A DNA stretch of 7,421 nucleotides from NCBI RefSeq assembly GCF_023230885.1, contig NZ_JALNWM010000178.1, positions 1 to 7,421 of the forward strand. The letters are read 5' to 3'. The DNA comes from Desulfocurvus sp. (GTDB lineage Bacteria > Desulfobacterota > Desulfovibrionia > Desulfovibrionales > Desulfovibrionaceae). Below, piece after piece: positions 1 to 6,419 of the stretch. Within the stretch, counting starts at the first letter, position 1. Every line of letters begins with the position of its first letter. The position numbers and the translations under genes were made by a program. The notes beneath the pieces were generated by a model, which was not told the DNA's origin, did no database searches, and was given only the letters and a program-made list of their open reading frames with translations.

Positions 1-74
1 CGGCCCCTGCCCGCGCCCCCGCGCCGGGCCGTCCGCATCCTGTCCGCGCCGCCGCACGAGCCCGCCCCCTGCCC

Positions 75-212
75 CGCGCCGCCGTGGCGGCATGCGCTCC
101 TGCCCCCCCGGCAGCCGTGCGCTGTCCGCTTCTGCCCTGCCCCCCCGCCGCCGCCGTGCGCTGTCCGCTTCTGCCCTGCCCCCCCGGCAGCCGTGCGCTG
201 TCCGCCCCTGTC
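75..212. repeat. Degenerate 37-39 bp direct repeats, C-rich
   Basis: Two perfect 34-bp copies lie at 114-147 and 153-186. Both begin GCCGTGCGCTGTCCGC and end in a run of seven C plus G. A third, truncated copy at 190-205 keeps only the first 16 bases and is followed by CCCCTG. A diverged fragment upstream (about 92-113) shares the TGCGCTCCTG-type core and the C7-GGCA end. Period is 39 then 37 bp, so the unit does not preserve a reading frame. The copies abut with 3-5 bp between them, so this is not a CRISPR array. Slippage or recent duplication in non-coding DNA is the simplest explanation. Confidence 0.8.
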
Positions 213-288
213 CGCTGCCGCCGCAGTGCGCGGCCCGGCCTCCCGCTCTTCCGGGGCGCGGCGGCTGCGTATTTTTCCCGCACCGGAC

Positions 289-316
289 TTGACAGCCTCC
301 GGCCCGCAGGGATAGT
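289..316 (+). promoter_or_regulatory. Sigma-70-type promoter of the TrmB-family gene
   Basis: A perfect -35 hexamer TTGACA (289-294) is followed after 16 bp by GATAGT (311-316). That matches four of the six -10 consensus positions, including the key second A and last T. The expected transcription start is near 322-324, about 18 bases before the ATG at 341. A perfect TTGACA at proper spacing in DNA this GC-rich is unlikely to be chance, and it directly precedes a gene on the same strand. Confidence 0.65.
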
Positions 317-336
317 AGTTCCAAAAGGAACCACTA
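313..336. promoter_or_regulatory. Imperfect palindrome, likely operator (autoregulation)
   Basis: The left arm TAGTAGTTCC (313-322) and right arm GGAACCACTA (327-336) match as inverted repeats at 9 of 10 positions around an AAAA centre. The element overlaps the -10 hexamer, the predicted transcription start and the ribosome binding sequence AAGGA (325-329, 11 bases before the ATG). Transcription should start near the centre, so the full hairpin would not be in the mRNA; this favours a DNA operator over an RNA attenuator. TrmB-family proteins bind palindromes as dimers, so self-repression by the downstream product is the natural inference. Confidence 0.6.
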
Positions 337-340
337 CCCA

Positions 341-1063
341 ATGGACTGCATCGACGCCCTCAACAGGTTCGGCCTGACCCGCCAGGAGGCGCTGCTCTAC
401 GCGACCCTGCTGGAACACGGGCCGCAGACGGGCTACGAGGCGGCCAAGCGGGCCGGGATTTCGCGCTCCAACGCCTACGCCGCCCTGGCCGGGCTGGCGG
501 AAAAGGGCGGGGCCATGCGCTCGGGCGGACCGGCCCAGCGCTTCAGCCCCACGCCCCGGGCCGAATTCCTGGCCCGGCTGCGCGCCGCCAGCGACGAGGC
601 CCTGGCCCTGCTGGAGCGCGAGCTGCCCGAGCGCGCCCCCGGGGAGGAGCCCTACCTCACCGTGTCGGGGCACGGGAATGTGGTGGACAAGATGCGGGCC
701 ATGCTGCGGGCGGTGCAAAGCCATGTGTACGTCTCCGCCCACAGCGCCGAGGCCGCCCACATGGCGGACGAACTGGCGGACCTGGCCGCGCGCGGGCGCA
801 AGACGGTGCTGATCTGCGACGCGGACCCCGGGCTGCCCGGAGTCCGGCTGCACCACAAGGCCCAGGAGCGCGGGCATGTGAAGATCATCGCCGACACCGC
901 GGCGGTGCTCACCGGCTGCCTGGAGCCGCCGGGCGCGGCCCAGTGCCTCTATTCGCGCAACGGGCACCTGGTGCGGCTCATGCGCGAGGCATTCCTCAAC
1001 GAGCTGGCCGTCATCGCCAGGGACGGGGAGGACGCGCCCCGGGCGGGGCAGGCGCCGCCCTGA
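341..1063 (+). CDS. TrmB-family winged-helix transcriptional regulator
   Basis: A 240-residue cytoplasmic DNA-binding regulator. Residues 8-70 form the TrmB-type winged helix-turn-helix: LTRQEALLYATLL is the first helix, 29-39 the second, 41-54 (SRSNAYAALAGLAE) the recognition helix, and 56-68 the wing. A short helical linker (72-96) leads to a C-terminal effector domain (about 104-228) of the PLD-like type seen in bacterial TrmB relatives. H179-x-K181 with D185 and G192 is a degenerate version of the HKD phospholipase motif, one residue too short, so ligand binding rather than catalysis is expected. The family often senses sugars in archaea; the ligand here cannot be told. Cysteines 159, 193 and 202 all lie in the effector domain. 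The ATG is supported by the promoter and AAGGA ahead of it. The gene is monocistronic and convergent with the kinase operon, so its target may be mainly itself. Confidence 0.85.
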   Translation: MDCIDALNRFGLTRQEALLYATLLEHGPQTGYEAAKRAGISRSNAYAALAGLAEKGGAMRSGGPAQRFSPTPRAEFLARLRAASDEALALLERELPERAPGEEPYLTVSGHGNVVDKMRAMLRAVQSHVYVSAHSAEAAHMADELADLAARGRKTVLICDADPGLPGVRLHHKAQERGHVKIIADTAAVLTGCLEPPGAAQCLYSRNGHLVRLMREAFLNELAVIARDGEDAPRAGQAPP

Positions 1064-1166
1064 GTTGAATTTTCCGCCGCCGCGCCGGGGCTGCGCGGCA
1101 CAAGGCGGATCGATGGTTCGGCGGCGGACGTTCTGGCAGGCTCCGCACCGCCGGGCACCTCCGTGC

Positions 1167-1209
1167 AGAGGGCCGGTTCCGGATTGGCCGGGGCCGGCCC
1201 TTTCCTTGT
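1167..1209 (+). terminator. Weak rho-independent-like hairpin in convergent gap
   Basis: Stem GGGCCGG (1170-1176) pairs with CCGGCCC (1194-1200). It extends outward with A-T, G-T and A-T pairs to 1167 and 1203, and the loop is 17 bases. The plus-strand tail TTTCCTTGT is a poor U-tract. It lies 104 bases after the TrmB stop and 41 bases after the stop of the opposing kinase, so it could serve both. The long loop and mixed tail make it a modest candidate. Confidence 0.35.
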
Positions 1210-1249
1210 CCGCCGGGGGTCCGCTGGGGGTCCGCCGCCCGGAAGGCCC

Positions 1250-2281
1250 CTACACCGGCACGCGCACCCGGACCTTTGTTCCCGGGCCCGGGGCGAAGGT
1301 CACCTCGCCGCCCACCCGGGCCGCCAGGTCGTGGACCAGCTCCAGGCCCAGGGTGCCGCTGTTGCGCACGTCCAGGCCCGGCGGCAGGCCCACCCCGTCG
1401 TCGGCCACCTCCAGCTCGTAGAACCCCGGCACCCTGGCCAGGGCCACGCGCACGCGGCCGCTCCGCCCGCCGGGGAAGGCGTGGCGCAGGGCGTTGGTCA
1501 GCAGCTCGGTGCAGATGATCCCCACGGGCATGGCCTTGTCCGGCTCCAGCTCCAGGTCCTGGCAGTCCAGGTCCAGGGGCGGCTCCCCGGGCATGGAGTA
1601 GGTCCGCCGCACGGCGTCGGCCAGGCTGGCGAAGTAGTCGCCCGCGTGGATGGAATCCATGTGCCGCGAGCAGTACAGGGCCTCGTGGACCTTGGCCACG
1701 GCCAGCACCCGGCAGCGCACGGCCCGCAGGGCGTCCACGCAGTCCTCGCCGCTGCGCATGGCCTGCAGGGCCAGCAGCCCGCAGATCATGTTCAGATTGT
1801 TCCGGATGCGGTGGTGGATCTCCTTGAGCTGCAACTCGCGGTCCACGGCCTGGGTGCGCAGGCTCTGCATGACCCGGGCCATGCCCCGCTCCACGGCCTT
1901 CTTCTCCAGGGCGATCTCGATGGCCGCCTTGATCTGGTCGTTCTGGCTGGGCTTCAGGATATAGCCGTAGGGCCGCACGGTCTTGGCCTGGGCGATGTGG
2001 CCGTCGTCGCCGTAGGCCGTGAGCAGGACCACCGGGGTGTCCAGCTCCTCCTGGATTGCGGCGCAGGCGGCGATGCCGTCCATGGCGCCGGGCATGACGA
2101 TGTCCATGAGCACCAGGTCGGGCGCGAGCTCGCGCGCAAGGCGCACGGCGTCGGCCCCCGAGGATGCCTTGCCCACCACGGCGTAGCCCAGGGCGCCGAG
2201 CATGTCTTCGAGCTGGGTGATGATGATCGCCTCGTCGTCGACCACCAGGATTCGATTGGCGCCGTCGTCGTGAGGGGTCAT
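1250..2281 (-). CDS. Response regulator with HisKA_2 histidine kinase output
   Basis: A 343-residue soluble protein joining a receiver domain to a complete kinase. The receiver (about 9-125) has the acidic pair D15/D16, phospho-acceptor D60 in VLMDIVMPG, switch T88 in LLTAYG and K110 in LKPSQ. A helix (about 125-150) leads to a HisKA_2 dimerisation domain with the box KEIHHRIRNNL; by alignment with HWE-type boxes H157 is the likely phosphorylated residue. The ATPase domain has its N box at E259/N263/H267, DDGVGLPPG at 294-302, and a GTLGL lid at 309-313. All key residues are intact. There is no DNA-binding or enzymatic output. Its ATG overlaps the upstream kinase stop (ATGA), so the two are translationally coupled and probably act as a pair: the upstream kinase would phosphorylate D60 and thereby control this second kinase. 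Stop is TAG. Confidence 0.9.
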   Translation of the reverse strand: MTPHDDGANRILVVDDEAIIITQLEDMLGALGYAVVGKASSGADAVRLARELAPDLVLMDIVMPGAMDGIAACAAIQEELDTPVVLLTAYGDDGHIAQAKTVRPYGYILKPSQNDQIKAAIEIALEKKAVERGMARVMQSLRTQAVDRELQLKEIHHRIRNNLNMICGLLALQAMRSGEDCVDALRAVRCRVLAVAKVHEALYCSRHMDSIHAGDYFASLADAVRRTYSMPGEPPLDLDCQDLELEPDKAMPVGIICTELLTNALRHAFPGGRSGRVRVALARVPGFYELEVADDGVGLPPGLDVRNSGTLGLELVHDLAARVGGEVTFAPGPGTKVRVRVPV

Positions 2282-5200
2282 GCTGTGGCTCCTTCGTCTT
2301 GCCTGCTGAAGGTGATGCGGATGCGGGTGCCGCCGTCGCCGGAGGCGATGTCCAACTCGCCCGCGAGCTGGTAACGCACGATATTGCCCATGAGTTTCAG
2401 GCCCATGCTGTCGCCCTGGGCCTCGGCGTCCCGGGCCAGGCCCACGCCGTCGTCCTCCACGCGCAGGACCACCGTCCCGCCCTCCCCGGGGCCCACGGCC
2501 ACCAGGACCGAGCCCGCGCGACCGCCGGGAAAGGCGTGCTTGAAGACGTTGGACAGCGCCTCGCTGAGCACAAGCCCGCAGGGGATGGCCTTGGACAGGG
2601 GCAGAAATGCCTCCTCCAGGGCGAAACGCGGCTTCACGGCGGGCGCGTTGTACATGTGGGCCAGCTGCCAGGTCAGCATCTGGGCGTAGCTTGCAATGTC
2701 GATGCTGTCAAAGCGCTCGTAGCCGTAGAGTTGCAGGTGGATCATGGCCATGCTGTGGATCTTGGACTGCGTGTCGCGCATGATCTCGCGGGCGCGGTGG
2801 TCCTCGATGCGCCGCCCGGCCATGTCCAGCAGGCTGGAGATGATCTGCAGGTTGTTCTTCGCCCGGTGGTGGACCTCCTGCAACAGCAGCTCCTTTTCGC
2901 GCAGGGAACGCAGGGTCTCCTGCTCGGCCTCGCGGCGCAGGGTGGCGTCGCTGGACACCCCGGCCAGCCATTCCACCTCCCCGGCCTCGTCCAGCACCGG
3001 GAAGGCCCGCTCGCGGATCCAGCGCTCGGTGCCGTCGGGGGAAAGCATGCGGTACTCGATCTCCCTGGGGCCCCGGGCGGGCCTGCCGTAGTGGGCCGCC
3101 AGCCGCCTGCGGTCCCGGGGGTGGACCCGGGCCAGGAACCCGGCGGGCTCGCGGAAGAACTCCTCGCGCGGGCCCACCAGCCGCTCGAAGGCCGGGCTCA
3201 GGTAGATGATGCTCCTGCGGTCGGGGCTGGTGATCCAGAACACTTCCTCCACGGTCTCGGCGATGATGCGCAGCTTGCGCTCGCTCTCGCGGAAGGCCAG
3301 CTCCACGCGCCTGCGGGCGATGGCGTTGCCCAGGATGTCCGCCGCGGCCATGAGCGCCTCCAGTTCCGCATGGGTCCAGCGGCGGCCCCGGGCGCAGTCG
3401 TCGAAGCCCATGAACCCCCACCACTGCTCGCCCACGAACACCGGCACCACGGCCAGGGACAGGATGCCCTGCACGCGCATGCGTGCCTGCTCGCCGGGCG
3501 CAAGGTCGCCCGCCACCCGATGGAAGGGCCGCTTGGCGGCCAGGGCGGCCGCCAGCTCGCGCATGGCGGGGTCCTCGTAGGTCGGCCTGGGGTCGCCGTC
3601 CCGGGGCCGGGGCGGGGCTCCGGGCGCGCTCCACTCGCTGTGCAGCTCCATGCGCGCCCGCCCGTCCGGCCCGTCCACGTTGCGGCACAGGTAGGCCCTG
3701 CTGGCCCCGGCGGCCACGCCGAAGGTCTCCAGCACCGTGGCCACGGACCCGCGCCAGTCGGGCTCGCGCAGCAGGCGCTCCGCCGCCACGCCCACGGCCT
3801 CCAGCACCGCGTCGCGCCGCAGCAGGGCCGCCTCCATCTCGCGGCGCGCGGTGATGTCCTCCAGAACCACGAAGTTGTACTTGTGCTCGCCGCCCTCGTC
3901 CTGGATGCGGCTCACGGTGACGTTGGTCCACACCGTGCGGCCGTCCTTGCGCTGGTGGCAGGCCTCCAGGGAGCCGCCGGGCAGCTCCCCGCTGGAGGCG
4001 GCCTGGCGCAGCAGCAGGTTGGCGGGCAGGTCGCCGGGCAGGACCACGTCCTGGAAGCGCAGGGCGGCCAGCTCCTCGCGGGAGCAGCCCAGGATGGAGC
4101 ACAGCCGGTCGTTGGCCGCCAGGAAGCGCCCGTCCAGCCCGCAATGGGCCATGCCCACGGCGGACTGCTCGAAGGTGGCCCGGAAGCGGGCCTCGCTTTC
4201 CACCAGCTCGCGCTGGGCGTTGCGCTCGGCGGTCACGTCGCGCGAATACAGGGCATAGCCGCCCACGGCGCCGGATTCGTCGAACACGGGCAGCGCCTCG
4301 CCCTCGAAAAAGCGCCCGGCCCGGGCCTCGGCGTAGCGCACGGGTCCGCCCGTCCCGCGCACCCGGGCGAAGACGCTTTCGTCCGGGGGCCGGGGGCCGC
4401 CGCCGCGAAAGGACCGCAGCGGCCGCCCGATGATCTCGCCGGGGCGCCGCCCCAGGGCGTCGGCCGCGGGGCTGTTCACGGCCTGGACCGTCCCGTCCAG
4501 GGCCAGCAGCACCACCTGGTCGGGGATGGCGTCGAACAGGGCGCGCAGGGCGCCCTCGCGCCTGCGCAGGGCGTTCATGGCCGCCAGGCGGCGCTCCTCC
4601 ACGGCGATGGCCGAGGCCACCACGCCCAGCAGCCAATGATCCTCGTCGCCGGGCCGCTCGTCGCGGGTGAAGACCACGCACAGCGTGCCCAGGCGGCTCT
4701 CGCCGATGGCCACGGGGATGCCCAGGTAGGTTCTGAGGCCGTAGCGGCGCACGTTGGGGTCGCTGTCGGCAAAGGGCGAGGTGTGCAGGTCGCGGATGAG
4801 CATGGGCGCGCCGTCGCCCTGGCGGGCCACATGGGTGCAGATGTGCCCCCGGGCGTCGTCCTGGAACTCGAAGCCCTCGGGCGGGTTCCACGCCGCGACC
4901 ACCTCGAGGTCGTCGCCCTCGATCCGGCTGTAGAGGGCGCAGGCGCCGTCGAGCATGGCGCCGCAAAGGGCCACCAGGGCCCGGGTGTTGCCCGCCGGAT
5001 CGCTGCCGAAGCGCAGGAGGGTGCGGGTCAGCCGCTCCAGGCGTTCCAGGGTCCGGCTCAGCAGGGTGATGTCCGTGCAGACGCCGAGCACGGCCCGGGC
5101 GCCGTCGCGGGTGGGGAAGGGCATGGCCGCGCAGCGCAGCACCCGCCGGGCCCCCGAGGCGTCCTCGAACTCCAGGGCGGCCTCCCCGGCCGGACGGCCC

Positions 5201-6213
5201 GTGGAGAGCACCCGCCGGTCGACCTCGGCCAGCCCGGCGTGGCCCGGGCCGGGCCCGGCCCCGGGGCTGGTCAGGGCGCGGACCGAGGTGCCGCAGGCCT
5301 CGGCCATGGTCCGGTTGGCCAGCAGGTAGCGGCCCGCGGCGTCGCGGGCGTAGATCATGTGCGGCACAAGGTCCACCACCTGGCGCAGGCGCTGCTCGCT
5401 CAGGGCCAGCTCGTCGCGGGCCAGCTTGAGCCCGGTCAGGTCCACGGCGAAGAGAAGATGGGCCGGAGCCCCCTCCCAGTCGATGCGCACGCCCGACACG
5501 CCCACCCAGCGCGAAGCCCCGGTGCGCGCGCGCACGGGCAGCATGGTCTGCCCGGGGACAGCGCCCGTCTCCAGCAGCTGGCGGCGCAGGCGCCCGGCCG
5601 TCTCCCGGCCCTCGGGCGGCACCAGATCCAGCAGGTCGCGGCCGCACAACTCGGCGAAGCTGTAGCCGCACAGGGCCTCAACCCAGGGGTTGATGAACAG
5701 CGGGCGCCCGTCGCGCAGCACCAGCACCCCCACGCTGGCGCTCTCGAAAATGGTGCGCAGCCTGCGCTCGCTGGCGCGCAGGCTCAGGTCGGTGACGCGG
5801 ATGTCGGTGATGTCCTGGATGACGCCGACCACGAAGCGCCGCCCGGATGCGGGGTCCACGTGCAGGCTCTTGCGGGCCACGATGTGGTGCGGGCGCCCGT
5901 CCCAGATCACGCGGGCCTCGTACTGCTGCGGCTGCCCCGTGGTCAGCACGCGCTCGTCCTTCTCCCACAGGAAGCGGGCGTAGCCGTCGTCGTAGAAGTC
6001 GGCATCGTGCCCGCCCAGCAGCTCGTCGCGCCCGCGCCCCAGCACGCGGCAGGCCGCCTCGTTCAGATACACCCAGCGGTGGTCCTCGTCCTTGACGAAG
6101 ACGGGGGTGTCCAGGCTGTCCAGGGCGGCGGCCAGCTCCGGTCCCGGCGCGGAGCATCCGTCCGGCCGCTTCCCGGGGCCCGCCGCCCCCTGATCCTCGT
6201 GGTTCGCGCTCAA
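2278..6213 (-). CDS. Multi-PAS/GAF soluble sensor histidine kinase (HisKA_2)
   Basis: A 1311-residue cytoplasmic kinase with no membrane segment or signal peptide. Domains in order: PAS1 (about 26-145, with FVKDEDHRWVYLN), PAS2 (148-265), PAS3 (272-390), GAF1 (395-545, with NVRRYGLRTYLGIPV), PAS4 (551-668), PAS5 (672-795), GAF2 (800-972, with WWGFMGFDD), PAS6 (975-1097, PAS_3-like with RVHPRDRRRL), HisKA_2 (about 1105-1180) and HATPase (1205-1305). The box QEVHHRAKNNL puts the likely phospho-histidine at H1116. The N box is E1218/N1222/H1226, the G1 box DDGVGL is at 1254-1259, and SMGLKL forms the lid. PAS domains are joined by typical helical linkers such as SERRLRTIFE. No receiver domain is attached; the coupled downstream gene supplies one. 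Ligands cannot be read from sequence. I chose TTG at 6213: GGAG sits 8 bases upstream, while the 62 in-frame codons above it are low-complexity Pro/Arg/Gly without a usable ribosome site. Confidence 0.9.
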   Translation of the reverse strand: MSANHEDQGAAGPGKRPDGCSAPGPELAAALDSLDTPVFVKDEDHRWVYLNEAACRVLGRGRDELLGGHDADFYDDGYARFLWEKDERVLTTGQPQQYEARVIWDGRPHHIVARKSLHVDPASGRRFVVGVIQDITDIRVTDLSLRASERRLRTIFESASVGVLVLRDGRPLFINPWVEALCGYSFAELCGRDLLDLVPPEGRETAGRLRRQLLETGAVPGQTMLPVRARTGASRWVGVSGVRIDWEGAPAHLLFAVDLTGLKLARDELALSEQRLRQVVDLVPHMIYARDAAGRYLLANRTMAEACGTSVRALTSPGAGPGPGHAGLAEVDRRVLSTGRPAGEAALEFEDASGARRVLRCAAMPFPTRDGARAVLGVCTDITLLSRTLERLERLTRTLLRFGSDPAGNTRALVALCGAMLDGACALYSRIEGDDLEVVAAWNPPEGFEFQDDARGHICTHVARQGDGAPMLIRDLHTSPFADSDPNVRRYGLRTYLGIPVAIGESRLGTLCVVFTRDERPGDEDHWLLGVVASAIAVEERRLAAMNALRRREGALRALFDAIPDQVVLLALDGTVQAVNSPAADALGRRPGEIIGRPLRSFRGGGPRPPDESVFARVRGTGGPVRYAEARAGRFFEGEALPVFDESGAVGGYALYSRDVTAERNAQRELVESEARFRATFEQSAVGMAHCGLDGRFLAANDRLCSILGCSREELAALRFQDVVLPGDLPANLLLRQAASSGELPGGSLEACHQRKDGRTVWTNVTVSRIQDEGGEHKYNFVVLEDITARREMEAALLRRDAVLEAVGVAAERLLREPDWRGSVATVLETFGVAAGASRAYLCRNVDGPDGRARMELHSEWSAPGAPPRPRDGDPRPTYEDPAMRELAAALAAKRPFHRVAGDLAPGEQARMRVQGILSLAVVPVFVGEQWWGFMGFDDCARGRRWTHAELEALMAAADILGNAIARRRVELAFRESERKLRIIAETVEEVFWITSPDRRSIIYLSPAFERLVGPREEFFREPAGFLARVHPRDRRRLAAHYGRPARGPREIEYRMLSPDGTERWIRERAFPVLDEAGEVEWLAGVSSDATLRREAEQETLRSLREKELLLQEVHHRAKNNLQIISSLLDMAGRRIEDHRAREIMRDTQSKIHSMAMIHLQLYGYERFDSIDIASYAQMLTWQLAHMYNAPAVKPRFALEEAFLPLSKAIPCGLVLSEALSNVFKHAFPGGRAGSVLVAVGPGEGGTVVLRVEDDGVGLARDAEAQGDSMGLKLMGNIVRYQLAGELDIASGDGGTRIRITFSRQDEGATA
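2289..2294 (-). promoter_or_regulatory. Strong Shine-Dalgarno inside the upstream gene; ATGA overlap
   Basis: On the minus strand AAGGAG lies 7 bases before the ATG (2281-2279) of the receiver-kinase gene, within the last codons of the large kinase. The stop TGA (2280-2278) overlaps this start as ATGA. Strong independent initiation plus stop-start overlap points to coupled, near-stoichiometric translation of both proteins. Confidence 0.8.
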
Positions 6214-6221
6214 TTCCGCTT

Positions 6222-6225
6222 CTCC
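6222..6225 (-). promoter_or_regulatory. Ribosome binding site that decides the TTG start
   Basis: Reading the minus strand, CGGAGAAGCGGAATTG places GGAG 8 bases before TTG (6213-6211). The in-frame ATG much further up (6399) would prefix a Pro/Arg/Gly-rich stretch with no domain and run through the predicted regulatory region of the divergent gene. An in-frame GTG at 6261 has GGAG only one base away, too close to work. Confidence 0.6.
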
Positions 6226-6284
6226 GGGTCTGCCGGTTTCCGGTCTGTCCGCTGTCCTAACCCACTCTCCCGGTCCAGGACAAG

Positions 6285-6316
6285 CGCGGCGACAACGCGG
6301 CCCCGATGTCGCCGCG
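6285..6316. promoter_or_regulatory. Perfect 10-bp inverted repeat in the divergent promoter region
   Basis: Arms CGCGGCGACA (6285-6294) and TGTCGCCGCG (6307-6316) are exact reverse complements separated by 12 bp. Arm centres are 22 bp apart, about two helical turns, which suits a dimeric regulator. The element is about 75-105 bp upstream of the predicted sigma-54 start of the chemoreceptor gene, the usual range for an enhancer-binding site, and about 70 bp upstream of the kinase start. An RNA hairpin in the kinase leader is an alternative. Confidence 0.45.
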
Positions 6317-6325
6317 GCGGCCCGC

Positions 6326-6346
6326 GGGCGGGCGGGCGGCGGCGGG
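6326..6346 (+). other. G-quadruplex-compatible motif
   Basis: Four GGG runs at 6326-6328, 6330-6332, 6334-6336 and 6344-6346 have loops of 1, 1 and 7 bases and satisfy the standard G3+N1-7 pattern. It lies between the inverted repeat and the sigma-54-like promoter. The same G tract can instead pair with GCCCGCCC (6355-6362) as an ordinary hairpin. In DNA this GC-rich such motifs arise by chance, so function is unproven. Confidence 0.4.
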
Positions 6347-6364
6347 CGCCCCGGGCCCGCCCCC

Positions 6365-6380
6365 TGGCCTCGTTCTTGCT
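6365..6380 (+). promoter_or_regulatory. Candidate sigma-54 (RpoN) promoter of the chemoreceptor gene
   Basis: The sequence reads TGGCCTCGTTCTTGCT. TGGC and TTGC, each perfect, are separated by exactly 7 bases, so the -24 GG (6366-6367) and -12 GC (6378-6379) have the required 10-bp spacing, and T follows as in the consensus. The predicted start is near 6391, giving a leader of about 29 bases. Only the ACG after TGGC departs from consensus. No good sigma-70 promoter is visible for this gene. Sigma-54 control would require an enhancer-binding ATPase, for which the upstream inverted repeat is a candidate site. Confidence 0.5.
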
Positions 6381-6419
6381 CCACCCCCGGCGGCCCCAAC
6401 CGTCCACCAGGAGTTCCCC

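Larger units (their letters stand above)
1..340. other. Gene-poor C-rich leader region
   Basis: No gene can be supported here. The plus strand is strongly C-biased up to about base 245. Frame 1 stays open from the left edge to a TAG at 313-315, but its translation is a proline/alanine/arginine/cysteine-rich string that simply follows the DNA repeats and resembles no family I know. The other open frames are equally low in complexity. From about base 265 the composition changes to a more mixed, promoter-like stretch (a T-run at 272-276, then TTGACA). The 3' end of an upstream gene cannot be excluded because the window starts inside this stretch. Confidence 0.5.

Noticed and set aside
114..205. 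Possible CRISPR array
   Set aside because: Repeats nearly touch (3-5 bp between copies) and leave no spacers; no cas genes are nearby.
84..377. Open frames in the repeat region (84-377 and 92-292, +)
   Set aside because: Translations merely mirror the direct repeats, have no good ribosome site, and the longer one runs into the TrmB promoter and start. The repeat period (39 then 37 bp) does not hold a frame.
1079..1099. Hairpin GCCGCGC / GCGCGGC just after the TrmB gene
   Set aside because: Stable 7-bp stem and 7-base loop but no T-run on either strand, so not called as a terminator; GC-rich DNA gives such stems often.
1215..1235. Two copies of GGGGGTCCGC, 11 bp apart, near the kinase stop
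   Set aside because: Only two short copies in a convergent gap; no function suggested.
1163..2374. A 403-residue plus-strand open frame opposite the receiver-kinase gene
   Set aside because: Low-complexity His/Gln/Gly/Val translation; the minus strand encodes clear receiver and kinase motifs.
2708..5671. A 987-residue minus-strand frame nested in the kinase gene
   Set aside because: Same strand but shifted frame of the kinase. Its Arg/Pro/Gly-rich translation shows no motif.
6253..6282. Inverted repeat TGTCCT / AGGACA with 18-bp gap upstream of the kinase start
   Set aside because: Arms of only 6 bp with a long gap are likely by chance. It could be half-sites of a regulator, but nothing else supports it.
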